From Daphnia pulex (lineage: Eukaryota; Arthropoda; Branchiopoda; Diplostraca; Daphniidae), in NCBI RefSeq assembly GCF_021134715.1, contig NC_060028.1:7772501-7836500 (forward strand): a stretch of DNA of 64,000 bases, read 5' to 3'. Numbering within the stretch: the stretch's first letter is position 1; every line of letters begins with the position of its first letter. The translations under genes were made by a program, and so were the position numbers. Positions 23,301 through 36,700 of the stretch are shown here, piece after piece. The notes below the pieces were generated by a model. It saw only the letters and a list, made by a program, of their open reading frames with translations. It ran no database searches and had not been told where the DNA came from.

Positions 23301-25744
23301 TTATCGCTGCGCCGTCCCGTGTTGTCTACCCCAAAAAAAACTTGTCAAAATATCCCTTATGGACTAAAACCATTCCAGCACTTCATTATAGCCAGCCACA
23401 CCCAGCATCCAGCCAAAAGTTTATAGCACGACGTCTAGCCGTTGAGGATCAAAACGTTCCTGTCTTTCACGGAAGTGAAAAGGGTCAGCGACAGGCGGAA
23501 GCAATCCAGTGATCCCTACCAGAAGCATTCAAAGAGAACGTGGACAACTTAGATTTTTATTCCTTTTTCTTTAGCAATGAGATCCTTTATGGATTTATTA
23601 CCATCGCATTTAACAGATTGTGGTATAGAACAAAATTCGTCTTCTACTTTTGGAAGATTTAATTGAGATAATAGCGATGCTATATGCCACGAATGCTGAG
23701 TGAGTGACGCAAGAGTGAACGCTAAAGTCGATTTCAGGAAAAGAAAAGATTTCGGGTGAAAGCGTGCAGTCACGAACAGCAATCGGTCAATTTGTGTTGT
23801 TTACGAGGCTGCAGAACGAATTGCAAGTAAAATTACATTTTTTCAAATAAAAATGAGTGAGCAATATACAGTTGGAATATGTAGGTCAGATCTACTTCTT
23901 GCAAAAAGACTTCTATGAAGCGCAAAAAAAAATGTTTGTATCATTTTTGTTCTTCCTTGTAGCTATAGGCCCTTCTATTGCAGCAGCTGACGTCCCCGTT
24001 TCATCCATTCCTGAAAGGATACACCGTGCAACTTTTTTTCTGTCCGACCATCTCCTTTTTAAAGTTTAATGCCGTTTTCTTTTATTCTTCCAATCTTCCT
24101 GCATTTTAGGAAATCAAGGCTAGTAGTGGAAATTCCCAGACCCTCTCTAAACAATTCCGGCGAAAAGCAAATCAAATTATACACAGCTCAGAAATCGCGT
24201 CGAAAATGACAGACTGACTACAATTCCCTCAAGCTGATAAGAAAGTCTCACATTCGAGAAAGCTCAGTATTTGTGCTCAACTGTAATGCTTGTAAAGTTT
24301 ATTGTGAAATGGAAATTTGTTTAATGTAGTCTATAGTATATGCTTTGATACAATTTAAACTTTGAATATGCTTTGTTATAGTTTTCTGATTCCCTAAAAT
24401 TTTTTCTTTGTATGATGATGTCGTATCTACTGCCCTTTCTAATAAAAGAATTTTTAAACATCGCTAAATGGACTATAAATATAGGTACAATACCGTATTT
24501 TATTCTGTTATTAGCATGAATGCGCAAGGTGTACTGTAGCTCCGCATATTTTTATCCACTGCAACAATATAATAAGTGAACATCTGTGTACTACAATTCA
24601 CATTCTTCTTTAGATGCACAATTGCATAGTAAATAGATACCATAATGGTTTGTCTATAGAGTCTGATGAACAGGCTAGCCATATGACGACGACACGCATT
24701 CCCAAAAAATACCTTCCTCGATTCAAATAGGAATGGAGGTCGAAAAGGAATGGGGTCGCAAAATTCACACACTGCGTGGGGTGGGAGGTGCAATTGACGA
24801 CATATTGTGTTATCGTACCATTTGTTATTACTAACTGAGCTTACAACTATCATTATAGGAAGTCTTTTGAATTAACTTGGAGTGATTCGCGTCGTTGATT
24901 TAGCCCATTTGTATGTTATAAAATATAGGATAACATTTTCTTCCGTTGGATTTTGCCATCAGCTTTTACGAATCTAATCGGTTATAGAAAAAGACGATAA
25001 CGGACTAACGGTTTAGCGTACCACCCCTGATTACATGGGACTCAAACTCTCCAAACAAACTGAAAATAAATTTAAAACAAAAATCCCGAGTCGTCTTCTT
25101 CCGCAAGCCAATCAACAACAATCGAACATTAAGCAATTAGCGTGTATATACATACATGTACGAATAGAGAGAATCTTTACGATGCTACAGAAGTTGGATC
25201 TAGCGCAAAAGACCTTGGATCGAAAACTATTCATGCATGTACTCCTGTGAATATTCTTATTTCATTATGACGACATTATAGCCCATCATACGTAGAGCTA
25301 CCTCGCCACATTGCGTAATGATTTTAAGGTCACGTTTGCTTAAAATAATTTTAATATTTTAGTTATACTGTCGTGTCATTCATTAGTTGGCGCAATTTAC
25401 AGCCTTTTCGTAGCAGCATAATTCATGGAAGCAGGCAAGTTCAATGAAAGAATTTCCGATAAAAACATTCATGAGATATTACTTTCCTTTTATGAATAGC
25501 CTAAAGAAATCCACTTTTTATTTATTTTTATCTACCACATCGCCACAAATTTCCCCTCGGTTCGCTGGTTCGCGCTGGATCCAAAGTTTTTCTTCTTATC
25601 CATAGCGCTAACTAGATGGCAGTGTAAACGCATTTTTCTACTTGTCAAACACGAATAAGCTGACGTGTATCAGAAGCCGCCAAGTGTTTTTCTACAATTT
25701 TGATTTGCAAAAAGCCAAATCTAAAATACTGTCGGCAATTTAAA
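20318..25744. other. Long region between CCT5 and TMED, mostly non-coding
   Basis: About 5.4 kb. The first 150 nt are the CCT5 3' UTR. Open frames at 22212-22532 and 23279-23512 show no family resemblance and no convincing splice context. The minus-strand frame at 24500-24853 is likewise unsupported. The only candidate gene is the small secreted-like ORF at 23932-24217. A CTAGATGG motif followed by CAG lies at 25612-25622, close to the TMED promoter. Confidence 0.45.
23932..24217 (+). CDS. Possible small secreted protein (two exons)
   Basis: Not recognised. ATG at 23932 opens with a strongly hydrophobic stretch (FVSFLFFLVAIGPSIAAA) that looks like a signal peptide with cleavage near Ala-Asp. 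Read unspliced, the frame stops at 24069. A 46-nt GT-AG intron (24064-24109), preserving phase, would add 35 residues ending SSEIASKMTD, stop at 24217, 79 residues in total. The mature part is basic (PERIHR, QFRRKANQ) and lacks paired cysteines. The intron is shorter than almost all others here, and no homologue comes to mind, so a chance frame is quite possible. Confidence 0.3.
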
Positions 25745-26493
25745 ATGAACAGTTACCAAAGTGTGATATCACTTTTCTTTTTCTTGTTATGTATATCTGT
25801 CTCATTAACCGTAGAACTAACTTTTGAATTACCTGATAATGCACGAGAATGTTTCTATGAAGAAATCGAATCAGGTACCGATTTTACAGTCGAGTTTCAG
25901 GTAATTTGTTTATTAAGTTATTGCTTTTACGTGTAACATATCATTTTCTGTATAGGTTGTGACTGGTGGTCATTATGACATTGATTTCGAACTGATCGCT
26001 CCCAACAAAGAAGTATTATACAGAGAAGTGAAGAAACAGTATGATTCCTTTTCAAAGAAAGCTGATGTTAGAGGTGTCTATGCAGCTTGCTTCTCAAATG
26101 AGTTTTCTACATTTTCGCACAAATTGGTCTATGTTGACTGGCAAGTTGGAACAGAAGATCCTTTACCAGGCCTTGGTGAACATTTGACTGCTATGACTCA
26201 GGTATACATTCAGGTGATAACTACAGCATCAAAATTGTTTTAACTTGTGTTTTGTCTAGATGGAATCTTCATCTCATTCTCTCCATGAGAACTTGAACAA
26301 AGTTGTTGATTACCAAACACATCATCGGTTGAGGGAGTCTCAGGGACGGAAGAGGGCAGAGGATCTGAATGAAAGAGTTTTCCTGTGGGCAGTGGGAGAA
26401 ACTATCGCCATAATTGTTATAGGAATTGGCCAGGTTGTGATCCTTAGGAACTTTTTCAGTGAAAAGAAACCGTCTCAAATGATGTTCAGTTAA
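25745..26493 (+). CDS. TMED7: p24 family cargo receptor, TMED3/TMED7-like (p24 gamma)
   Basis: Type I membrane protein cycling between ER and Golgi in COPI and COPII vesicles. Exons 25745-25900, 25956-26201 and 26260-26493 total 636 nt, 211 residues. A signal peptide ([16 protein letters not shown]) is followed directly by the GOLD domain ([30 protein letters not shown], the run KKQYDSF and [17 protein letters not shown]). Then come the coiled coil ([20 protein letters not shown]), the transmembrane helix ([17 protein letters not shown]) and the cytosolic tail with the FF and KK sorting signals ([10 protein letters not shown]). The gamma-class assignment rests on the close match to TMED7. The start used is the ATG immediately before the signal peptide; the frame is open upstream but without ATG in good context. 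Confidence 0.93.
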
Positions 26494-27321
26494 CTGATGT
26501 ATTTATTATTTTGATAAATAGGAGCCATATATTTTATTTGTTTTTTTTTTCTGTCATTTTTCTATCATTCTTGAATTAACCTGTTTGATTTTCTCCGGAA
26601 AATTTCTTGACTTAAATGAGTAGAACTCCGTAAACTTTTCAAGAAAAATCTTTAGGCAACGATTGTCTTTTGATCGGCTCTTCTCATCCTGTTCTCTATT
26701 GTAAAGTCAGATATCCCCTCACACCGAGCTCCGATGCTGAAAATCCAGTCTGATTCTCCTTAGATAACCTCTTACTTTTGATTGATTTATAACTGAATCA
26801 TCGATTCATGCAAAAGTAACTGACACCGTTTGATTTGAATGAACTGTTCAGTTAATAAGGAAATGTCAATACATTTGTTTAAATAGCTGCAGCGTAATCG
26901 GTATTCCTTTAACTTTACTTTGCAGTTAAGCATATACATTCGCTAGTTTATTATTGAGAAGTTCGTTTATTTGTACTGCATCAGTCATATTGGCATCGAT
27001 TGGCATATGGCAACACGTTAAAGTGCTTTCGCCACGAGACTTGACGGGAGGAATATTTATTCAAACTTAAGGGGGGTTGAAGCTTCACCCCCCCCCCCCA
27101 CAGCTAGGGAATAGATTTACCCGGATTTACCATGTGCCATGTGGGGTTAATTTCAAACCCCCCCTCTAATATGCTAATTTCTCAAGTAGCGGTGGCGTTG
27201 GTTTCGCCAAGATTTGATGCGTTCCTTTTAGTTGTGAATGCACCTTTCCACATGTTATTAAGTGCTTAATGCCATGAGGCGCATTTCAGTTTTTGTGAGC
27301 GCCTGCGCCGGGTCGGTCGTG
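26494..27321. other. Intergenic between TMED and the myosin gene
   Basis: No coding frame recognised. A C run at about 27090-27103 and nearby G/C-rich tracts precede the putative myosin promoter. Confidence 0.5.
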
Positions 27322-27353
27322 ATAAAAGAGCATGCGTCCTGGGCTGCTCACTT
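27322..27353 (+). promoter_or_regulatory. Putative core promoter (TATA-like plus initiator) of the myosin gene
   Basis: ATAAAAG at 27322-27328 lies about 27 nt upstream of the A in TCACTT (27348-27353), an arthropod-type initiator. The sequence downstream is CAG-rich and GT-rich like a 5' UTR and leads to the first coding exon candidate at 27786. Confidence 0.35.
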
Positions 27354-27785
27354 TGGGTTTTCCGTCTAAAGGAAAAAATACGTGATCTCGACGTAGACGA
27401 AACACAGGTTCTCGTCGCGTGTGCGAGTGTTTCAGTGTGTGTGTGTGTACATAGATCATCGGTCCAAAAGCCGATCAGTTCGAGCAGCAGTAGCTATTTA
27501 GCCATCCAACAGTAACAGAAGCAATAGCAGTACATTCCAAGCAAGTGTGTTAGAAGAAAGTGTTGCTGCTGCGTGCAGGAGACAAATTTTTTGGCGATCC
27601 AATCTCAGTTTTACATAGTGCACGCGACACACACACAGATATCTGTAACACAAAAAACACAAAGTAATATAACACGAGATGCTGTGTGTAGGAATCTCGA
27701 TCCATCACTCAGCATTGGCTTTGATTGCTGCTGGACATTGAAGCAACTGTGGCGTGGTGGTAATCGCGGTGGGATTCCGACTGGA

Positions 27786-30700
27786 ATGGATTGCTGCATC
27801 TTGTCAATCAGGTAAGTTTCACGCGGGACGACAATTATGTCGCCAGTCATGTACGGGATTTCTGATTGTGTAATTCAATTGTCTTTTGGAGGGAGCGGAA
27901 GGAAATAAGACGAGTGCATGGGGTATTTCACGGAGAGGTGGTGAGGTGGCGAAAGAGAGGGTGGTGCTGTCTTCTCAATTCCCATATATTGGATAATGGA
28001 ATGCAACATTGAAAGGGTACTGAAGAAGACTTAAGGTCGCTCCAGCAGACGAGTGAGTCGAAAAAGCGATGGAGCTACTACCAGTACACAGCAGATAGTC
28101 GGGCAGCAGCTAGAGGAACTCTTGATGGCAAGCAAAAGTCGCTTGGGTCTTCACAAATCGATAGTCATACACCCTTCTGCCGAACAGGGCGCTCACACAC
28201 ACATCTCCCCCGACACACCCAAACCTCGCCAGCCAGCCCAGTCGGTAAGCGCTCTCTCGCATACATGGAATAACATCCCGTCTGCTGCTAGTGCTGCTGC
28301 TTGCCCTCAACTGCATTACTGATGCTGAAGCACTATTCGTTCGCCCAAAAAGTCCACCACCACCAGTAGTAAGTAGATTCTCCCAAGATGACTTGACGGG
28401 CCTGGATCGATACATATATATAGTCTAGAAAGCAATAATCGCTCCATATCAAGAACGGTTTTTGATGTGAACGCAGTTATATTTATTTTATTTTTTCTTG
28501 GGTTATATTCAGTGATGGGCTATCCTTTTTTTTACTCTTAATCTACGTACGGTCAAAATAGATGGAACGGATCAATACCAATTACAATTGGATTAGAGTT
28601 GACGTTCCTTTTTCAGCCCTCCCGCTGTGTGTGCTCCTACTCTGTTAGTTTGTCACCCGTCGCGCTACGTACACTCGATCCACCTCGAGGATCAATCAAT
28701 TAGGACAGATTTTCTCCATTCTTTTTAGATATTTTTATTTTTTTTTACTTGAGCTACACTCCTCGTCTTCCGATTCTAAACCAAATTGAAGTGTGTACCG
28801 ATGCAAAAACGTGTTCACATTCTTCAAGTTTTAAAATCGATTGATTGATTTCTTTTTAGGCTTCACAAGACATTGGGTGTCGCCTTCAAAATGGGGAAAG
28901 GTCCATCTTATATTTCCATATTTTTGGGGTTGAGCTCGCTCCCCTTCTAAGAATGTAATTTTCCCAAAAAATCCATAAAAGATTTTCATCTGTATAGAAC
29001 CAGTAAGTATTTGGAGTCTCAGTGGACGGAATTATTTTGCTACTCGATCGAGAAATGCAGAGAAAAGCCCGTAGGTTTTAATACTTTGGAAACTTTGAGC
29101 CTGACTATGTTTCTATAAATATGCCAATGGACTTGTTTGATTTAGAACAAGAGCACATTGACGATCTCCTGCACACAAAAAAAAATATATAAATACATCA
29201 ACATCGGTTGATTTGCAATGCGGATGGCCTTGGTTGACGATCACGCCGAGCGTGAAATTTTCGGGCAATTTATCGATCCGAAAATGAGTCTTTTAGACTC
29301 TTTATTTTCTTCTTTCCTCCACTTTCTTGCTGCTTCTCCCGACGCCTGGATGGGCCCACATTGAACACGGTAGTCCGACGACTAGCCAGCCTGACAGCAC
29401 ACAGACAGAGCAGTGAGAATCCTTTTAAAAAGACTCGATTTCCTTAGTAGTACTACTATATTCCTTTTTTCCCCCTCTCATCGTAAGGTGTGTGCACATG
29501 AGCCAGGCAACTTTGACATTTCAAGTCATCTGTAGTAGTTTATAGTGGCACTCCATCTTTTAAAGCCTCGTTTTTCTGCCATCCACTTTCTACTTTTATT
29601 AATGACTGATATGTGTGTGCCTTGTTGAATTTCGAGTGGTGCGTGTTGAAGTATCATTCGTTATGCTCAAGTTTGGTTTTAGTGCGCTGCGTCTGCGCTT
29701 TGTTGTTCAAAATGTTTCAAAGGTAGACGCCGGTCTATCGTGCAGGAATTTTTGATAACTATAACTGGACGCAAATTCCTAAAAGGCGGTGGGAAAAAAA
29801 GAAAGGCCGGTAGACTTTTGTTGTCGTACCTGGCCGGGGTGTACTGTGCATACACACACACACATCAATACCTGGCGTCTTATAGGGTTATTGGATGACG
29901 CCAGAGAACGGGCATCGAGTCCCTGCACGGGTCTACGTGTAATATACTTTACCTGGACAGGGAAAAGTTAATCCCTGAGCCGACTTATTTGATATATATT
30001 TGTTAGCGTATACATACCTTTTTTTTTTTTACTCGTGATGACGTAGGTAGTGACGGAGGTGCCGGACTGTCCGAAAAGGAGGGGATTTTTGGTGTGCGCC
30101 AGCGCCCAGTGGCAACGTGAAACGTACCAAGAAAGTCCCGGAACGGCCAGTTGAGTGAAAGCACCGACCGAGTAGAGTCCAACAGCGGACGGACGGACGG
30201 ACGGACGGGACGGACGGACGGGACGGACGGGGGAAGGCGAACAAATCTGACCGGAAGGGGTACCATCGGACGGCGGTGACACCTTCCCGTGGCGGCCAGC
30301 GGCAATACCTTTGAACGCTTCAAAAGTGGATTCCGCCTCCTCTTCGGATGTCAGCAGCAGCTGCGCGGATTCTGAATGCCGAAACGTCGGTCGAGCCGGG
30401 GGAGCTACCGCTTCTGCTCCCGCTCCCGCTGCTGCTCGAAGCGGCCACCGACCACTCCTAAGTCCTGGCATCCGTCACCCAAACCCAGCATCAGGATTCC
30501 CATCGTCCAACGTCCTCGTCAGTTTGCCGGAAATTGTCGAAGTTGTGGCGGCTAACGCTGCAGCGGCGGCCCACTCCTCCGTCAAGCAGCCAACGACTCC
30601 CGAGTCTCAGCAGCAGATCGCCGCTTTATTGCCGACCATTCAAACGATGTTTGCGAGAAACAAAGTTTCACGCAGTGGCAGTAGAACGAGAACCGCTGAT

Positions 30701-33700
30701 GCTTCACACGCTCCGTTCGTCGATCCTGCGGTATGAACAACAGCGCTCTCATCGGCATATTGTGTGTGTGTGTGTGTGGAATATTTCTATTCAAACGTTC
30801 TCAAATGATTCGTTTTACAGGCGGACTTACCGGATTGTATCTCATTGGACCCGCTGAATGAAGACTCACTATTGGCCAATTTGCTCTCCAGATTCAAACG
30901 GGATCACATCTATGTAAGTTGTTAGAAATAGAAATAGCTGGTCGATTAGGAGGAATCCAGCAGCAGTCGACTAATGAACTAATCTCTTATATTTTCTCTG
31001 TTTTTCCTTTTGGCTGTTCCTTCTTTCGTTTTTCTCTGTTTCAACATTTTTGGGGGGCTTTTCTCTGGTGCTCTGGTATTGGTGAACCTATCGATCGGAA
31101 GACCTACATCGGCAATATTTTGCTATCCATAAACCCTTACAAACCCCTGGCACAGTACACGGAACAGGCGATCGCCGACTACAAATTACGCACTGTCGCC
31201 ATTTCTCAATTACCACCACATGTGTAAGTACTGCATAATTATGCAAATTCCTAGTGCGATAGATTTTTTTAATAAGTGAATCTTAAGAAAAGACATTTGT
31301 TTTATTTCATTACATATTCCTTTTCCCCCCCTTTAAAATAAGATTAGAATGGACACTTCTAATCTCTTCTGCCACCTAGTGGTCGTGAATAAAACATTTT
31401 GAAAATCTCTATTTTGGCCTAGTTGGAAAAATCAAAGTAAATCAAATTAAGAAAAAACAAACTTTTTGAAATATCACAGGTATGCCCTTGCTGATCACGC
31501 TTGGAGGTCGTTACGAGATTTCTACAGCGACCAAGTCATCGTCATTACTGGCGAGAGTGGATCGGGAAAGACAGAAGCGTCCAAGCTCATCTTACAGTAT
31601 TTAGGATTCGCCACCGGAAAGTCGAAAGAACTGGAAACCGTCCGCCAGCAACTTTTACTCTGCAATCCCGTTCTAGAAGCGTTCGGCAACGCCAAATCCA
31701 TTCACAATGACAACTCGTCCCGTTTTGTAACTCTATTTTTTCTTTTTCCCCCATTTTTCTTTTATCGCGTTATCAACTATTATTTAAAAAAACATCCCAT
31801 TAATTCTCTTGTTGTAGGGGAAATATATTGAACTGGAGTTTGATTACCGAGGAGAACCGGTTGGAGGACTCATCACTCATTGTAAGTTTCACTTAAGACC
31901 ATTAGTGTGGACATTCTTTTTTTAATGGGAAATTTCTCTTCTTTTTTAACAGATTTATTAGAAAAGGTAAAATTCCGAGATATTGAATTAATAGTATCAG
32001 CATTACTCATTTATTTCCGTATTAGTCCCGTGTAACATCTCAGCACCCCGGTGAAAGGAATTTTCACATCTTTTTCCAGTTGCTAGCCGGTGCCGATGTT
32101 CAACTTCTAAGTATAAAAGTTCAACCATTTTGTTTTGATTTTTCTATTGACTATAATTTTAATTCTTTAACAATCTAAACAGAATCCCTGAAACTACAAA
32201 GAAACACGGAAAATTATCTCTACTTGCGGAACAATCATTCAAATCCATCCGTTTGGCATCAAAGTGACAAGGACGAATTCTTAAACACCAAGGTAATTCC
32301 ATCAATATTCAATGGGCCTGTCATTTCGTATCAAATCGAATCGAGATTCGAATTTAAACAAAAAAATGGCCGTTTGTTTTAACAGAAAGCCTTGGAAACG
32401 GTGGGATTTTCGGCCGAGGATATTGTCAACATATTCCGGATCGTGGCTGCCGTTCTAAAACTAGGAAACTTGATTTTCTCTCCGGTTAGCAACATTGACG
32501 GAACTGAAGGATGCAGTATCAACAACGAATACGGTCAGCTAGATTATTGACAGAAAAATATTTAGAAACTTGTTAACTATAAAAATCATTTGGGCCTGTA
32601 GAACTGGAAGAGGTTGCGACGCTGCTGATGATTTCGGTGGAAGAGCTCCGAAGTGCCTTGCTCTATCGGACTTATTCGGTCGGTTGTTCGGGAATGGATC
32701 CTCACGGCAGTGGCGGCGCCAATTGCTTCTCGAGAGACTCCACTCTGCCATCGACCAATTCGCGCACATTTCTCGGAAACAGTCACCAGCAACACCAGCA
32801 AATGCTCCTACAGCAACAGCGCACCAGCCTTCTTTCCACTTCGGCATCCATGGTCGGGGCTTCCATGGTCGGCAGAGGTTCGAGTGCAATCAAATGTTTT
32901 TATTCAATCAATCCATCGATCAAAACATTTTTGTTTTGTTTTTTTAAATTTCGTAGATATGTACCAAATGATGGATGGCTGTCACGGATCAGAAGTCGGA
33001 ATGCAAGTTACTTTGGGTTCTAGAGTTTACCAGGACGCCAAGGACGACTTTGTCATGACTGACTTGAGCGCGGCCGAGGCCACGACTGGACGCGATGCGC
33101 TGTGCAAAGCCCTTTATTATCGCCTTTTCACTTGGATCATTAACAGCATTAACGAGAGAATCAAGGTTCGTAAAAAATTGAATCGTGATTTAATAATTAG
33201 ATATAAAATAACCGTCAATTAATCTATGCAGGTCAAGCAGCACGGCAAACGGAGGATCCTGAGCATATTGGACATTTACGGCTTTGAAAATCTGCCCACC
33301 AACGGGTTCGAGCAGCTCATCATCAATTATTGCAACGAAAAGTTGCAGCACTTCGTGACGGAAATCATCGTCAAAGAAGAACAAGAAGTTTACATGCAGG
33401 AAGGCCTGGAATGGAGTCCCATTTTATTCCCAGACAATTTGGCGGTCTGCGATTTGATAGAAAAGGTTTTATACTAACCCTAAATCTAATAATATGAAAC
33501 CGGATTTATTCAAATCGTTTGATTGGCTCATTATTATTCAGCATAACCTGGGTTTGCTGGCCATAATGGATGAGGAGTGTCAGCGGCCGTGTAACGGTTC
33601 GGAAGAGACTTTCCTGAACAAAGTCGGCCAGGTATTCCAGGACAATATCCAAGTCGAAGTAGCTTGGGGACTGCCGTCCAAGAGCAGCGATTCGACGACC

Positions 33701-36700
33701 GTGAATGCCTTTAGGTGAGTTTGTGTAACTCAATTGATGTTATCACAAGCCATTTATTATTTCAAAATTAATTTTCTCTTTTCTTCTTGGGTGGGTGGTT
33801 GAAGATTGAAACACTACGCTGGATGGGTGACGTATAGCGTCAACGGCTTCCTGGAGAAGAACAGCGATTTGCTCGTTCGCGGCCTTTCTCAATCCATGTA
33901 CCAGTGCTCACACCCGATCGTCAAGGAGCTGTTCCCCGAGGGCAACCCGCGCCGAACGACGCTACGGCGTCCGGCCACCTCGGGCACTCAGTTTAAAGTC
34001 GCCATAATAGCCCTGATGAGAAGCCTCCGGTCCAAGAACCCGCATTTTGTCCGTTGTATCAAGCCGAACGCCTTCAAACAGCCTCATCATTTCGACGTGC
34101 AAACGATCCAGAACCAACTTCGCTATCTCGGGTAAAGAGTAAAAAAAAAAGAGATGGACAATGGGGCTGCACTTTTTGGTTATATTGTTCCATCGATCCC
34201 TCCCGCCGCCCATATTGACTGCGGTTGTTTCCTTTTGGATAGTTTGCTGGAATCGGCCCAAGTGAAGAGGAACGGCTACGCCTTCCGTCAGCCCTACGCC
34301 TGGTTCCTCCAGCGCTACAAGATGTTGTCAACCGTCACCTGGCCACATTGGGGTGGCGTCGCCATCGAGGGCGTCGCTCGACTTCTCCGCGATCTTCCCA
34401 TTTCAGCCACCGAATACGCGTTCGGACGGCGAATGTTGTTTATCAAAAACGATTCCACGGTAACATAAAAAACAACAAAAATTGCTATCATCAAAACAAA
34501 CGAAAAAATTGTCAATTTTCTTCTTGAGGTTTTCCTTCATTATTACATTTCCTTTTTATCTTTTTTCAACAACAACCAACAAAAAATAATAATATTAAAT
34601 AAAACGGGTTGCGTCCGCCTCTCTCACACACACAGCTGATGCAATTGGAAGACTTTCGGAGGATCCGGTTGGATGACCTGGCCACCCTTATTCAGAAGAC
34701 ATTCCGTGCCTGGGCGACTCGTTGGCTTTTCCTCAAACGGCGACAAGCGCAAATTAAAATCGCCACTGCTTGGCGTCGTTACAAGGTTTAAATTCATTTA
34801 CAATTTCTCATATCGTTCGTTCGTTTGTGTGTTCATTTGAGCGCGGAGGAACGCAGTATGTAATTTGGGGTATCGTATACATGTTAGTTTGTTGTTTCGG
34901 AACGAAGGGTGAGTGGGGGGTGGTGGCCTAGATAACCAGTTTTGAATTTACATGACCGGAAGTCTCATATAGTATATAGTGGTTATTTTTTTATTTTAAA
35001 TTATTATATCCATTTTGAAGTAGCGGAAACAAGTGTTACTCTAGGTTCCGTTTGTTTTTTTTACCAAGGTATTTTCTTTTAAAAAATAAAATGTCGAATG
35101 GGGAAGTCGAATGGAGACCGGATTGAAATGTCTTGGTTGGTTTGATGCACGACGACGACGACGTTGTTGTTTTCATGTTTACTTGTAAATCGTAACGGAA
35201 TCGTGGCTGAATGAATTGACTTGAACATTTTTTTAAACTCTGGGATACAAACAAAGAATATGCATGTTTTTATTTAGGAATAACGCTCTAGTTACTATAT
35301 TGAATGTGCATGAAACATTTTTTTGATTTGTTATCTCTTATATGAGATTTTCATTTATTTGTTTTTCTTATACGTTTTTATTTTTATTTTTTGATTTATT
35401 TTTACTTTTTTTTTCGTGTCTCGGGTCCGGTCTCTGTCTCTCTGCTGCACGTTGTTTGGTTGGTTGGTTGCATCCTCCTTGTTGGATGATTGGGGTCTGG
35501 ATTCCGCCCAGGCTAATGCTCCATTACGGCGAATGAGGTGGAGACTCTCCAGTGTGGTGGGTTCCTCTTTTCTTTTGTTTTTTCTCTCTCTAGATCCTTT
35601 TACACTTTTTTGATAAACTGCATACGATTATGACGTCGTTAATTTATCATAGCGGGTGCCCTTTTTTTACTTATTTCTATCTTCTCTGTGTGTTTTCTTC
35701 CTTTTTCCAACTTTTTATTATTACGAGCTTCTTTCTTTGCGCTTGTCCGGTTGATGAGGAATACGACACGCTATATCACGGTGATGATTCATTATTCCTT
35801 CGCTTTTTCTTTCTCTCGTTTCATTATGTGGGTTCCGTCGGTGTGTCGGCGTATGTATCTGCACTTTAGGCGCGGCGGGAATATTTGGAACTTCGCCAAA
35901 GGCGGCGTATGGTTGAAGCTGTGCAGATTATCGAGAGATCCTACATTCAGTGGAAGGTATAATACAACCCAATCCATCACTTTTGTAGATTTTTTTTAAC
36001 TTTTGTTATAACGAATTTCCAATTGGGCAGAGGAAAAGGTATTTGAATCGGCTAGCCATCCGGCTGCCTTCGACATCGCCCATGTGCCGGGAGTGGCCCA
36101 CCGTGACGTTTTTCCTCCGCGACACCAATCAGATTCTCAAGAAACTTTATCACGTTTGGAGAGTACGTACCCGAATCTTCTCGTCCTGTTTAAATTTGTT
36201 TCCCCCCCCCCACTTAAAGTGATGCACTAAATTTATTTCCTTATTACTAAAACTAATTCGACGAACAGTGCCATCGATATCGAATGGGTTTTGATCAAAT
36301 CGGTCGCAATCGGATGCGGGAAAAGGTGACGGCTAGTTTACTGTTCAGAAACCGTAAAGAGTCGTACGCGCGCAGTGTGGCTCATCCGTTCCAGGGCGAC
36401 TATGTCCGCCTGCGCCAGAATAGCCAATGGCGCAAATTGGTCAACGAAACGGCCGATCAATACATCGTATTTGCCGATATCGTCAGCAAAATCACACGAT
36501 CTTCTGGCAGGGTCCGTTTTCAAATCTCCCGCTCAAAATAATTCCAATCCAATTTTTAATTTCTCTGTTTTTATACATTCAGCTGGTTCCAGTTTTGTTT
36601 GTCGTGTCGACCAGTTCCATGATGATCCTAGACCAGCGAACTCTCAACATCAAATACCGCGTTCCGGCGGCGGATATCGTCCGCATCTCGCTCAGTCCAT

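Noticed and set aside
29968-30471. Long minus-strand Arg/Pro/Ser/Val-rich frames
   Set aside because: Translation of the GGAC microsatellite and the antisense of the Ala-rich myosin exon.
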